Positions 45,740-53,697 of a stretch of 64,000 bases of DNA are shown piece after piece. This DNA comes from Bernardetiaceae bacterium (GTDB taxonomy: Bacteria > Bacteroidota > Bacteroidia > Cytophagales > Thermoflexibacteraceae): the NCBI GenBank assembly GCA_025057115.1, contig JANWWZ010000004.1, positions 1 through 64,000 of the forward strand, in the 5' to 3' direction. The first letter of the stretch is position 1. The number at the start of each line of letters is the position of its first letter. The notes beneath the pieces were generated by a model, which saw only the letters and a program-made list of their open reading frames with translations, did not search any database and had not been told where the DNA came from. A program made the translations under genes and the position numbers.

Positions 45740-47686
45740 CTATTCAGAAGGGCGCATGGACAAAGCCACTTGCTCTTTGAAGTAGGAAACAAATTCGTTT
45801 AAAGGCATGCTGCCTATGTCGCCTTGCCCTTTTCGGCGAACTGCTACAGTGTGCTGGCTTTGTTCTTTTTCACCTACAATGAGCATAAAGGGCACTTTTT
45901 TTACCTCCGCATCGCGGATTTTGCGCCCTATTTTTTCATCTCGCTCATCGAGGTACCCTAAGATGTCATGCTGCTGCAGCAAGCTAAATATCTCTTGGGC
46001 GTAGTGGTGGTATTTCTCCGAGATAGGCAGCACAGCGACTTGTTCAGGAGCAAGCCAAAGGGGGAATTGACCAGCACAGTGCTCAGTAAGCACGGCTACA
46101 AAACGCTCTAGGGAACCAAACGGCGCTCGATGAATCATCACAGGTCGATAGCGTTGGTTATCTGGTCCGATGTATTCCAGTTCAAAGCGTTCAGGCAGGT
46201 TGTAGTCTACTTGGATGGTGCCTAGTTGCCAGCGGCGTCCTAAAGCATCTTTTACCATAAAGTCCAACTTAGGACCGTAAAAAGCCGCTTCCCCGTATTC
46301 CACTACGGTTTGCATGCCCTTTTCTTGGGTTGCTTCTATGATGGCTTGTTCTGCTTTTTCCCATAACTCGTCGCTGCCAATGTATTTGCTGCGATCTTCT
46401 TTGTCGCGTAGGGAAATTTGTGCTACGTATTCCTGAAAGCCCAAAGTGGAGAACACGTATAGTACTAAGTCGATGACTTTTTTGAACTCTTCTTTTACTT
46501 GATCGGGTCGGCAGAAGATATGGGCGTCATCTTGAGTAAAGCCGCGCACGCGAGTTAGCCCATGGAGTTCACCACTTTGTTCATAGCGGTACACTGTGCC
46601 AAATTCTGCCAGCCGAAGGGGCAGTTCGCGATAGGAGCGCGGCTTAGACCGATAAATCTCGCAGTGATGCGGGCAATTCATCGGTTTGAGCAAAAATTCT
46701 TCGTTCTCATCGGGGGTGTGGATAGGCTGGAAAGACTCCTTGCCATACTTGGCATAATGCCCTGAAGTGAGGTAAAGCTGCTTACTGCCAATATGAGGAG
46801 TAACTACCTGCTGATAGCCTGCCTTCAACTGAGCTTTTTTGAGAAACTGCTCCAGCCTATCGCGCAAAATGGCTCCTTTGGGCAACCATAAGGGCAACCC
46901 TTGTCCTACTCTTTCAGAAAATGTAAATAGTTCTAGCTCTTTTCCTATTTTGCGGTGGTCGCGCTTTTTGGCTTCCTCCACCAGAACAAGGTACTCTTTT
47001 AGCTCTTTTTCCTTTGGAAAACTGATGCCGTAAATGCGAGTGAGCATCTTATTTTTCTCATTGCCGCGCCAGTAGGCTCCAGCAGTGTTGAGCAACTTGA
47101 CGGCTTTAATGAAACTGGTGTCAGGAATATGAGGACCGCGACATAAGTCAGTAAAATTGCCCTGTTGGTAGAAAGTAATTTCGCCGTCTTGAAGGTCTTC
47201 TAGCAATTCTAATTTGTAGGGGTCGCCTTTTTGGGCAAAGTAGGCTATGGCTTCTTCCTTACTAACTTGTATGCGTCGGAAGGGATTTTTTTGCCGAGCA
47301 AGTTCCAACATTTTGGCTTCTACTTGCTCAAATGCGTCTTGACTAAATTGATGTCCGTTGAAATCAATGTCGTAGTAAAATCCGTTTTCAATAGCTGGAC
47401 CAATGCCTAGTTTAATGCCTGGATAGAGTGCTTCTAAGGCTTCTGCCATCAGATGAGCAGAGGAATGCCAAAAAGTGGCTTTTCCTTCGGGGTCGTTCCA
47501 GGTGAGTAGTTGCACCGTAGCGTCGCAGTCAATGGGGCGAGTTGCATCCCATACCTGACCATTGACTTTGGCTGCTAGCACTTGGCGAGCCAGTCCTTCG
47601 CTAATGCTAAGGGCAATTTCTAGTCCTGTTACTCCTTGGGCATACTCACGAATGCTGCCGTCAGGAAGAGTGATTTTGATATTCAT
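45740..47686 (-). CDS. thrS: Threonyl-tRNA synthetase
   Basis: 648 residues. TGS domain ([20 protein letters not shown] in part, 1-60), editing domain ([20 protein letters not shown] in part, with the HxxxH pair), class II catalytic core with [10 protein letters not shown] (Zn Cys) and [19 protein letters not shown], and C-terminal anticodon domain ([33 protein letters not shown]). Lies 84 nt downstream of the small lipoprotein gene on the same strand. Confidence 0.98.
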   Translation of the reverse strand: MNIKITLPDGSIREYAQGVTGLEIALSISEGLARQVLAAKVNGQVWDATRPIDCDATVQLLTWNDPEGKATFWHSSAHLMAEALEALYPGIKLGIGPAIENGFYYDIDFNGHQFSQDAFEQVEAKMLELARQKNPFRRIQVSKEEAIAYFAQKGDPYKLELLEDLQDGEITFYQQGNFTDLCRGPHIPDTSFIKAVKLLNTAGAYWRGNEKNKMLTRIYGISFPKEKELKEYLVLVEEAKKRDHRKIGKELELFTFSERVGQGLPLWLPKGAILRDRLEQFLKKAQLKAGYQQVVTPHIGSKQLYLTSGHYAKYGKESFQPIHTPDENEEFLLKPMNCPHHCEIYRSKPRSYRELPLRLAEFGTVYRYEQSGELHGLTRVRGFTQDDAHIFCRPDQVKEEFKKVIDLVLYVFSTLGFQEYVAQISLRDKEDRSKYIGSDELWEKAEQAIIEATQEKGMQTVVEYGEAAFYGPKLDFMVKDALGRRWQLGTIQVDYNLPERFELEYIGPDNQRYRPVMIHRAPFGSLERFVAVLTEHCAGQFPLWLAPEQVAVLPISEKYHHYAQEIFSLLQQHDILGYLDERDEKIGRKIRDAEVKKVPFMLIVGEKEQSQHTVAVRRKGQGDIGSMPLNEFVSYFKEQVALSMRPSE

Positions 47687-47770
47687 ATGCCATTGAAAAG
47701 TTAATCAACAAAAATGAACCAGCTGCGCTTGCCTACAACTGCAAGCGCCAAAGAGTTAGTTAGTAGCTCC

Positions 47771-48004
47771 TTACTTAGGAAAAAATTTGTCGCGAATTGC
47801 ATTAATGCGTTCTTGGGTTTTGCCAGTTTTATCCTCTTCGTACTTATTAGCCAGTTGCAGCGGCGGACCACCAATGTTTCCATAGATGCGCGTATCGTTT
47901 TCATTCACTGGCACTAGTTCAGCGCGATTGTGGTTATTGATACCACACGAAGAGGTAGCCCCTATGATAAAGGCAAGTAGAACAGAGCGCAAGTAGTTTT
48001 TCAT
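47771..48004 (-). CDS. Small putative lipoprotein (77 aa)
   Basis: Start ATG at 48004 (MKNYLRSVLLAFIIGATSSC); the frame extends upstream to a TTG. The signal sequence ends in a serine-rich lipobox-like ATSSC. Mature part ~55 residues, polar, NENDTRIYGNIGGPPLQLA then a charged tail. No family recognised. Between a thioesterase gene (17 nt) and thrS (84 nt) in what looks like one transcription unit. Confidence 0.6.
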   Translation of the reverse strand: MKNYLRSVLLAFIIGATSSCGINNHNRAELVPVNENDTRIYGNIGGPPLQLANKYEEDKTGKTQERINAIRDKFFPK

Positions 48005-48021
48005 ATACTTAGAAAGATTTT

Positions 48022-48465
48022 TCAAAACTGCTGTACATCAAGGGCAGGCAATCCAGTGTTTGCCATGTTGGTAGTAGCCCGACTTAGTAACGCACCTGCT
48101 TGGTTGTAAAGTTCTGCAGTAGCGTTAAGAATGGTTTTGCCAGCGCGAATGACTTTTGAGCGGGCAATTATTGTTTCTCCTACCTTTGCGGGAGCCAAAA
48201 AATCAATGTAGAGATTGACCGACACGTATAAATTTTCCAATCCGCAGCAAGCCACGGTCATGCCCACCACGTCGTCCAAAATAGCCGCGTGAATACCTCC
48301 GTGAAGCATCCCTGCAGGATTAGTCATTTCCTTCCGCACTACAAATTCGGCTTCTATTTCTCCAGGTTCTACGCGAAGCAACTTGCCATTGAGCCATTGA
48401 GTAAACGGCGGCGCGGGAATTTCACCTGCAGGCTTGCCAATATATTGGCGGAAGTATTCTATCAT
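48022..48465 (-). CDS. PaaI-like hotdog-fold thioesterase
   Basis: 147 residues from the ATG at 48465 (MIEYFRQYIGKPAGE). Hotdog fold with the PaaI/4HBT motif MTNPAGMLHGGIHAAILDDV in part (HGG followed by catalytic Asp) and SVNLYIDFLAPAKVGETI in part. Hydrolyses an acyl-CoA; substrate unknown. A minus-strand TATCTTTG lies 16 nt upstream. Confidence 0.9.
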   Translation of the reverse strand: MIEYFRQYIGKPAGEIPAPPFTQWLNGKLLRVEPGEIEAEFVVRKEMTNPAGMLHGGIHAAILDDVVGMTVACCGLENLYVSVNLYIDFLAPAKVGETIIARSKVIRAGKTILNATAELYNQAGALLSRATTNMANTGLPALDVQQF

Positions 48466-48481
48466 TTTCAATTTTTTTGTG

Positions 48482-48489
48482 CAAAGATA
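48482..48489 (-). promoter_or_regulatory. Candidate -7 element (TATCTTTG) for the thioesterase-lipoprotein-thrS unit
   Basis: Exact TAnnTTTG match on the minus strand, 16 nt upstream of the ATG at 48465. Confidence 0.48.
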
Positions 48490-48627
48490 AACGCTCCTTT
48501 TTAAATCAAACACCTATCTTTGCTTTACCATACAACACTTTTCACCCTGCCACGGCGAAAGGGGCATGTTGCTACTAACTTGTGTGTTAAATTAACTCCG
48601 TTGACGCCAGACTTATTGGAAAAACAT

Positions 48628-48635
48628 TATTTTTG
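48628..48635 (+). promoter_or_regulatory. Candidate -7 element (TATTTTTG) for siaB
   Basis: TAnnTTTG match 45 nt upstream of the siaB GTG. A second copy, TATCTTTG, lies at 48515-48522. Confidence 0.4.
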
Positions 48636-48680
48636 TAAAGCAGTAGGCAGATTCAAAAGAGAACTAAAAATTTTTTGTAG

Positions 48681-49238
48681 GTGTTAGATATTAAGACATT
48701 GTTGCAGGTTCAAGAGCCTTTGCAAGTCATAGTAGATTACAAGGGCGAAGTAAGTGACAATGCTACAGAGCGCATCTTGAGCGTTGCCCATAAAAAACTC
48801 GCCGAAATTGAGCCCCAAACAGGGATTAGAAAGCGGGTCTTTAATATTCTAGTGGAGTTGGTGCAAAATGTTTACCATCACCACGAGGTAATTAATTCTA
48901 GTGGATTGCAATTACAACATGAGCCATTTATCAAGCTGTTTCGCTACGATGGGGGCTATTGCCTCGCCACGGGCAACGTGCTAACCAACAGCGAGGTGCC
49001 TTTCTTGAAAGAAAAGTTAGAGATGATTAACTCTATGTCTGATGACAAACTCAAACGGTTTTACCTAGATACGTTAGCCAACGGAATAATCTCCGAAAAA
49101 GGAGGTGCAGGTTTAGGACTGATTGAAATAGCGCGCAAGTCAGGGAGAAAGTTTATTTACGACTTCTACCCCGTCAATGAGGAGTTTTCCTTCTTTAATC
49201 TTATGATTACAATTCCTGTAACATTGTCAGCAGCATAG
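48681..49238 (+). CDS. siaB: SiaB family protein kinase
   Basis: 185 residues from a GTG at 48681 (MLDIKTLLQVQEP). A GHKL/Bergerat-type ATPase fold with N-box ILVELVQNVYHH and G-box GGAGLGLIEIARKSG, of the SiaB type. In Pseudomonas aeruginosa SiaB phosphorylates SiaC on a threonine and opposes the phosphatase SiaA. The siaC gene follows 21 nt later. No SiaA (SpoIIE/HAMP) gene is in the neighbourhood. Confidence 0.85.
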   Translation: MLDIKTLLQVQEPLQVIVDYKGEVSDNATERILSVAHKKLAEIEPQTGIRKRVFNILVELVQNVYHHHEVINSSGLQLQHEPFIKLFRYDGGYCLATGNVLTNSEVPFLKEKLEMINSMSDDKLKRFYLDTLANGIISEKGGAGLGLIEIARKSGRKFIYDFYPVNEEFSFFNLMITIPVTLSAA

Positions 49239-49259
49239 CATTTAATCAAGGAAAAACCT

Positions 49260-49634
49260 ATGGAGAACTTTTTCTTAGAAGAGACTTCCAAAACACCTAA
49301 AATGAGCTTTGATGCACGCACAGGTAGGTTTCTCATGGCAGGGCGTTCTATACCCGAAAATGCCATCGAGTTTTATAAACCTCTTTTTGAGTGGTTGGAT
49401 GAATATATCAAAAACCCTAGTCCAAAAACCATTTTTGAAATCAAGCTAGAGTATTTCAATACCAGCTCTTCTAAGTGTTTGGTAGAAATTTTCCGCCGAC
49501 TGGAGAAAATCAAGAGTGCGGAAGTTGTTATTAATTGGTATTACGAAGAGGACGATGAGGATATGCAAGAATCAGGCGAAGACTTTAGAGAACTGATCGA
49601 TGTGCCGATTATCCTCACGGCAATTCCGAGTTAA
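49260..49634 (+). CDS. siaC: SiaC family regulatory phosphoprotein (DUF1987)
   Basis: 124 residues. Pattern of DUF1987: TPKMSFDARTGRFLMAGRSI in part, PENAIEFYKPLFEWL, FEIKLEYFNTSSSKCLVEIF in part, and an acidic tail. Thr68 in FNTSSSK aligns with the SiaB-phosphorylated threonine of SiaC (T68 in P. aeruginosa, as I recall it). STAS-like small domain. Unphosphorylated SiaC binds the coiled-coil stalk of the diguanylate cyclase SiaD; here the following gene encodes a coiled-coil membrane protein. Confidence 0.88.
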   Translation: MENFFLEETSKTPKMSFDARTGRFLMAGRSIPENAIEFYKPLFEWLDEYIKNPSPKTIFEIKLEYFNTSSSKCLVEIFRRLEKIKSAEVVINWYYEEDDEDMQESGEDFRELIDVPIILTAIPS

Positions 49635-49647
49635 TAGCTAAAAAAGG

Positions 49648-49669
49648 TCGCGCAAAGCGGCTTTTTTTG
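49648..49669 (+). terminator. Weak candidate terminator after siaC
   Basis: GTCGC and GCGGC form a 5-bp stem (one G-T) around GCAAA, followed by seven T. It overlaps the upstream edge of a promoter box. Confidence 0.4.
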
Positions 49670-49677
49670 TATATTTG
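49670..49677 (+). promoter_or_regulatory. Candidate -7 element (TATATTTG) for the coiled-coil gene
   Basis: TAnnTTTG match 19 nt upstream of the ATG at 49697, so this gene may be expressed separately from siaBC. Confidence 0.42.
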
Positions 49678-49696
49678 AGAAACACCTTTCCCACCT

Positions 49697-50221
49697 ATGA
49701 TAAAACACACTGAAAAATACCAGGTATTTGAGCGAGAAAATGAAATTCTTCAACACTCTAAAGCATTATTGGAAAAGCCCGAAATGCTCTTGGAGCGGTC
49801 CTGGATGGAAGAATATGAGCGCCTGGTAGAATGCTATGCGCAACTGTTGGGAGAAGTAAAGCTGCTCACTTCAGTAAGCGACCGCTTGCAAAATAAGCTC
49901 AATAAAGCCAACGAAAACATTGCTCGCAAAAATGAAGAGCTCACTCAAACTTTAGAAATGCTCAAACGGGAACGCGTTAGCAAACAAGCCACCAGCCTCG
50001 TTTTAGTCGTTGCTGCCTTGTTTTTTGTCTTCTCTGAAATAGCCATTGACCCTCAACTGGAAGAAAGCACTCGTCTCTTTGGCTTTTCAGGCGTTATTAT
50101 GCTCAAAATTATGGTAGCTATTGCACTAAAGCCTTTAGAAGTATTGTTAGAGAACTTTTTGCTCAAAACTGCTGTGCAGAGTAAAAAAACGCTTGCGTAT
50201 GATAAGCACGAAAGAAATTAA
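49697..50221 (+). CDS. Coiled-coil membrane protein next to siaBC, unknown
   Basis: 174 residues. Long coiled coil (~15-100) containing YAQLLGEVKLLTSVSDRLQN in part and NKANENIARKNEELTQTLE, then two membrane helices (~101-120 and ~130-150) and a short basic tail. The 'SDRLQ..L......N.EL' signature is like the coiled-coil stalks that precede GGDEF domains in proteins such as SiaD, but no catalytic domain follows. Position suggests it is a SiaC partner (inference). It overlaps the next gene by 23 nt. Confidence 0.6.
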   Translation: MIKHTEKYQVFERENEILQHSKALLEKPEMLLERSWMEEYERLVECYAQLLGEVKLLTSVSDRLQNKLNKANENIARKNEELTQTLEMLKRERVSKQATSLVLVVAALFFVFSEIAIDPQLEESTRLFGFSGVIMLKIMVAIALKPLEVLLENFLLKTAVQSKKTLAYDKHERN

Positions 50222-51047
50222 AGCCCTCGTTTCCTTGCTAGGGGATGAAGACGTAGAAATAAGGCAACACGTGGAAGCCAGAATTATGGAAATAGGGGCA
50301 TTGGCGCTTCCAATTTTAGAAGAACAGGTCAAGAACGAATTCAACCCAGCGCATGCGAATTACCTGCAGCAGTTAATCCGTCAGATTCGCCTCCAAGAGT
50401 TAATAAGGGAATTTGCCAAATGGAAAGCAGGAGGGTGTGATTTGGTAACTGGCTTGTGGCTCACTGCTCGGTATGAGTATCCTAATTTGCCTATTTCTGC
50501 TTTGCAAAATGCAATCCAGCAGCTTTATATCCAAGCGTGGATTTATTTTAAACCTAACATGCACCCTGTAGATCAAGTGCGGGAGTTTAATCACATCTTT
50601 TTCAACAAGCTCAATTTTCATCCTAACTTGAATGATTTCACCGCAGTGAGCAACTCCATGTTTAACCAAGTGCTAGAGACCCGAAGCGGAAACCCTATTA
50701 GCCTTTGCATTGCTTACATGCTTATTGCTCGCAAGTTAGGCATGCCCATCTATGGAGTAAATATGCCTAACTTGTTCATTCTCATTTATCAGTCGGAGCG
50801 GTACTCGCCTTTCTACATCAATGCTTTTAACCATGGAAGCATTTATACCCAACGAGAGATTAAAAATTATTTAGAACAACTAAAACTGCCGTTGAATCCT
50901 GCTTTTTATGAACCTTGTAGCAATTTGGACATCATCCGCCGCATGTTGCGCAACTTAATTATTGCTTTTGACAGAATTGGGCAAAATGTCAAAGCACGCG
51001 AAATAAAGAAAATTTTAGTTACCATCTCCCCTACAGAGCCTTTCTAA
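50199..51047 (+). CDS. SirB1/transglutaminase-like family protein, probably lacking the catalytic His
   Basis: 282 residues from the ATG at 50199, inside the end of the preceding gene. An N-terminal helical repeat-like stretch (LVSLLGDEDVEIRQHVEARI in part, HEAT-like) is followed by the Transglut_core2/SirB1 region (FNHIFFNKLNFHPNLNDF, RSGNPISLCIAYMLIARKLG in part). SirB1 proteins usually have a PGHF motif after GVN; here it is GVNMPNLFILIY, with no His. Enzymatic activity is therefore doubtful. Function unknown. Confidence 0.78.
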   Translation: MISTKEIKALVSLLGDEDVEIRQHVEARIMEIGALALPILEEQVKNEFNPAHANYLQQLIRQIRLQELIREFAKWKAGGCDLVTGLWLTARYEYPNLPISALQNAIQQLYIQAWIYFKPNMHPVDQVREFNHIFFNKLNFHPNLNDFTAVSNSMFNQVLETRSGNPISLCIAYMLIARKLGMPIYGVNMPNLFILIYQSERYSPFYINAFNHGSIYTQREIKNYLEQLKLPLNPAFYEPCSNLDIIRRMLRNLIIAFDRIGQNVKAREIKKILVTISPTEPF

Positions 51048-51091
51048 TCTTTGCTAATGTAGAAAAGCGGAGTTGCGGCGGCGTACCAAGT

Positions 51092-51703
51092 TTATTTCAC
51101 TTGAAAATCAAAAAACAAATCTTCTTCGATATAGCCTTGCAACCTATCCCCGATGGCTACAGGGGCTACTCCAGCGGGCGTGCCTGTAAAAATGATATCT
51201 CCTTTTTTGAGTGTAAAAAAACGCGACACGTAGCTAATAATAGTGGCAAAATCAAACAACATCATGGAGGTGTTTCCTTGCTGGCGAATTTGTCCATTGA
51301 CTTCTAGCCTGAAATTGAGATTGTAAAGGTTGGGGTAGCGTTCCAAAGGCACAAAGTGAGAAACTACAGCCGAGTGGTTAAATGCTTTGGCGATTTCCCA
51401 AGGCAATCCTTTGGCTTTGAGCTTGTTTTGCAAGTCTCGCGCCGTAAAATCGATGCCCAAGCCAATTTCTTCAAAGTACCGATGCGCAAATTGGGGTTCA
51501 ATATATTTACCTTCCTTACAAATTTTGAGCAAAATTTCTACTTCATGGTGAATCTCATTGGAAAAATCAGGCAAATAGAAGGGCTGGTTGTCTTTTAGCA
51601 TGGCTGTATCGGGCTTGAGGAAAACAACAGGCTCTTGGTTGCGTTCATTTTTCAACTCTTGGATGTGGTCGGCGTAGTTGCGTCCAATGCAGATAAACTT
51701 CAT
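51092..51703 (-). CDS. Fumarylacetoacetate hydrolase family protein
   Basis: 203 residues, the short FAH/acylpyruvate hydrolase form. FICIGRNYADHIQEL, FLKPDTAMLKDNQPFYLP in part, HHEVEILLKI (metal-binding Glu pair), GLGIDFTARDLQ, GDIIFTGTPAGVAPVAIGD in part. Cleaves C-C bonds of acylpyruvates or decarboxylates oxaloacetate. The ATG overlaps the stop of the upstream aminotransferase gene by 4 nt. Confidence 0.92.
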   Translation of the reverse strand: MKFICIGRNYADHIQELKNERNQEPVVFLKPDTAMLKDNQPFYLPDFSNEIHHEVEILLKICKEGKYIEPQFAHRYFEEIGLGIDFTARDLQNKLKAKGLPWEIAKAFNHSAVVSHFVPLERYPNLYNLNFRLEVNGQIRQQGNTSMMLFDFATIISYVSRFFTLKKGDIIFTGTPAGVAPVAIGDRLQGYIEEDLFFDFQVK

Positions 51704-52776
51704 GGCAGTAGTGAAAGGTTTTTTTTCGTTGCCTGAAAAGTAAGCAGAAATTGTTCAAGTACAGTAATGCTTTTTTTGTCAATAGCAGGGAAATTGGCAA
51801 TGCGCACTGTGGTTTCTTTCCATGGACCGTAGCCATTGCCTAAAACGATGCCATGTTGCAAAGCACATTGTTTTAAGTGGTTTATTTCTTTCGCCTCCGC
51901 CTGTAGAACAATGACCGTAGGGCTGCGAAAAGCTGGATTTTTTACTAATAATGTAAATCCATGCTCCTCTAGCCAGTTGTACCATTCTTGCGCTTGTTTT
52001 CTCAAACGTTGGTCAATTAGTCCGATGGATTCAATTTCTTGCATCAGTTTCATCAGTAGGCAAATGCCCAAAATGTTGGGCGTATGAGTGGGCTGGTATT
52101 GTTTTGCAAGAGGCAAACTAACTGCTAAACTGTTATAGTGCTGGGTATTTGCTTTTTGCAGCGCCCGCTCTACCGCTTGAGGAGAGCAGATAAGCACAGC
52201 CATTCCAGAGGGCAGTCCAAAACACTTTTGTACGGAGGCAAATACAAAATCCATTACCTGCCAAGGGATAGCAATGCCTGCCATAGAAGAAGTGGCATCT
52301 AGTGCCAAAAGTGCCTGAGGATGGCGGGATTTTATTGCAAGAATCTCGTTTTCAGGAAGATAAGTGCCATTGGAAGTTTCGCAGTGCGTCAAGCAAATCC
52401 AATCTGCTGCAGGCAAGGAAGAAACAGGGGGTGGCTCCTCGAGGGCAAAGGAAATGGAATGAACACGGTTGCCTAGTTGTTGGTTGATTGTTGCCCATTT
52501 AGCGCCGAAGGACCCGTTAAATACGTGCACAAACTGATCCCCTGCAAAAGACTGACCCAAAATTTCCCAACATTCGGTGGCTGAAGAGGTAAATACAACT
52601 GTGTAACTCTCTGGCACAGAAAGTTTTTCATATATTCCCTGCACTGCTTGTTTGTAACACTCCACCACTTGAGGGCTTCGGTGATTAAAACTGACCAGCC
52701 CTTTGGAGAAAATCTCGGCTGTCCAAACAGGCACTTGGGCATAAAGTTGTGCTGGACCAGGGTAAAAAAAGTGCAT
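51700..52776 (-). CDS. Class V aminotransferase, SerC-like
   Basis: 358 residues, PLP fold type I. YPGPAQLYAQVPVW, FNHRSPQVVECY, FTSSATECWEILGQ, Asp160 (ALLALDATSS, pyridine-N partner) and the Schiff-base Lys184 in SVQKCFGLPSGMAVL. HRSP near the N-terminus and the overall layout are closest to phosphoserine aminotransferase. No serA adjacent, so the amino donor and acceptor are not certain. Confidence 0.85.
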   Translation of the reverse strand: MHFFYPGPAQLYAQVPVWTAEIFSKGLVSFNHRSPQVVECYKQAVQGIYEKLSVPESYTVVFTSSATECWEILGQSFAGDQFVHVFNGSFGAKWATINQQLGNRVHSISFALEEPPPVSSLPAADWICLTHCETSNGTYLPENEILAIKSRHPQALLALDATSSMAGIAIPWQVMDFVFASVQKCFGLPSGMAVLICSPQAVERALQKANTQHYNSLAVSLPLAKQYQPTHTPNILGICLLMKLMQEIESIGLIDQRLRKQAQEWYNWLEEHGFTLLVKNPAFRSPTVIVLQAEAKEINHLKQCALQHGIVLGNGYGPWKETTVRIANFPAIDKKSITVLEQFLLTFQATKKNLSLLP

Positions 52777-52833
52777 TTTTGTCTGCAGTATAAGGCAAAT
52801 TTTACAAATTATGCGTAAATTAATGCACCTTCA

Positions 52834-52865
52834 GGGGCTTGTAAAGAAACAAGGGAAAGTGCCCC
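52834..52865 (+). other. Nested hairpin in the argB leader
   Basis: GGGGC (52834-52838) pairs with GCCCC (52861-52865); CTTGT (52838-52842) with ACAAG (52849-52853) nests inside. It lies 40 nt before argB and could be a leader structure, a weak terminator (T-rich TTCTTTG follows), or chance. Confidence 0.3.
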
Positions 52866-52904
52866 TTCTTTGTCGATTGTTAAATCCTTAATTGTAAAAA
52901 AGTT

Positions 52905-53690
52905 ATGCTGACCGTTGTAAAAATTGGTGGCAATGTAATAGATGACCCCCAAAAACTCGCTGATTTTTTGACTGATTTTGCCGCTTTAGAAGGTTTCAAA
53001 ATTTTAGTGCATGGAGGTGGCAAGCTGGCTACGCGCTTTGCCGAAAGGCTAGGGGTCCCTGTGAAAATGCACGAAGGCAGGCGCATCACCGATACAGAAA
53101 CGCTTGAAATTATTACCATGGTCTATGGTGGGCTAATCAATAAGCAGATAGTGGCTCAATTACAAGCTCGTGACTGTAATGCGCTTGGCATTATCGGAGC
53201 GGATTTAGATTTAATTCTCGCCTCTAAACGCCCTATTAAAAATGGGATAGACTACGGCTGGGCAGGGGATGTCCAACGCGTCGATCAGCTGGCTTTTGTG
53301 CGCCTCATCGAGGCAGGAGCCGTGCCAGTGGTTGCTCCCATTACCCACGACGGTCAAGGACAACTGCTCAATACCAATTCTGATACCATTGCCTCTGCCA
53401 TAGCCAGTGCTCTTTCTGGGCATTTTACTACTCGGCTGGTGTACTGCTTCGACAAAAAAGGCGTACTTACTCACCCCGAAGATGAAAATAGCCTCCTTCC
53501 CAAGATCAACAGGGCTTTGTTCGAGCAATACAAGGCACAGGGTATTATCTCTGCTGGCATGATTCCCAAAATGGAAAATGCTTTTGTAGCAGCAGAAAGA
53601 GGAGTAGAAAAAGTTATCGTTACCCGCTCCGATGCACTAGCATATTTAGATAGTGTCGATAATTTTATCGGCACTGTAGTGGAGTGGTAA
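52905..53690 (+). CDS. argB: Acetylglutamate kinase
   Basis: 261 residues, amino-acid kinase fold. VVKIGGNVIDDP, LVHGGGKLATRFAERLG in part, GRRITDTETLEIITMVYGG in part, LNTNSDTIASAIASALSG and GMIPKMENAFVAAERGV. Phosphorylates N-acetylglutamate (or N-succinyl-glutamate in some Bacteroidota) in arginine synthesis. Other arg genes are absent from the window. Confidence 0.95.
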   Translation: MLTVVKIGGNVIDDPQKLADFLTDFAALEGFKILVHGGGKLATRFAERLGVPVKMHEGRRITDTETLEIITMVYGGLINKQIVAQLQARDCNALGIIGADLDLILASKRPIKNGIDYGWAGDVQRVDQLAFVRLIEAGAVPVVAPITHDGQGQLLNTNSDTIASAIASALSGHFTTRLVYCFDKKGVLTHPEDENSLLPKINRALFEQYKAQGIISAGMIPKMENAFVAAERGVEKVIVTRSDALAYLDSVDNFIGTVVEW

Positions 53691-53697
53691 AAAACCA

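Noticed and set aside
47701-47917. Overlapping 67-codon frames on both strands upstream of thrS
   Set aside because: Both are shadows of the small lipoprotein gene 47771-48004 and of its flank.
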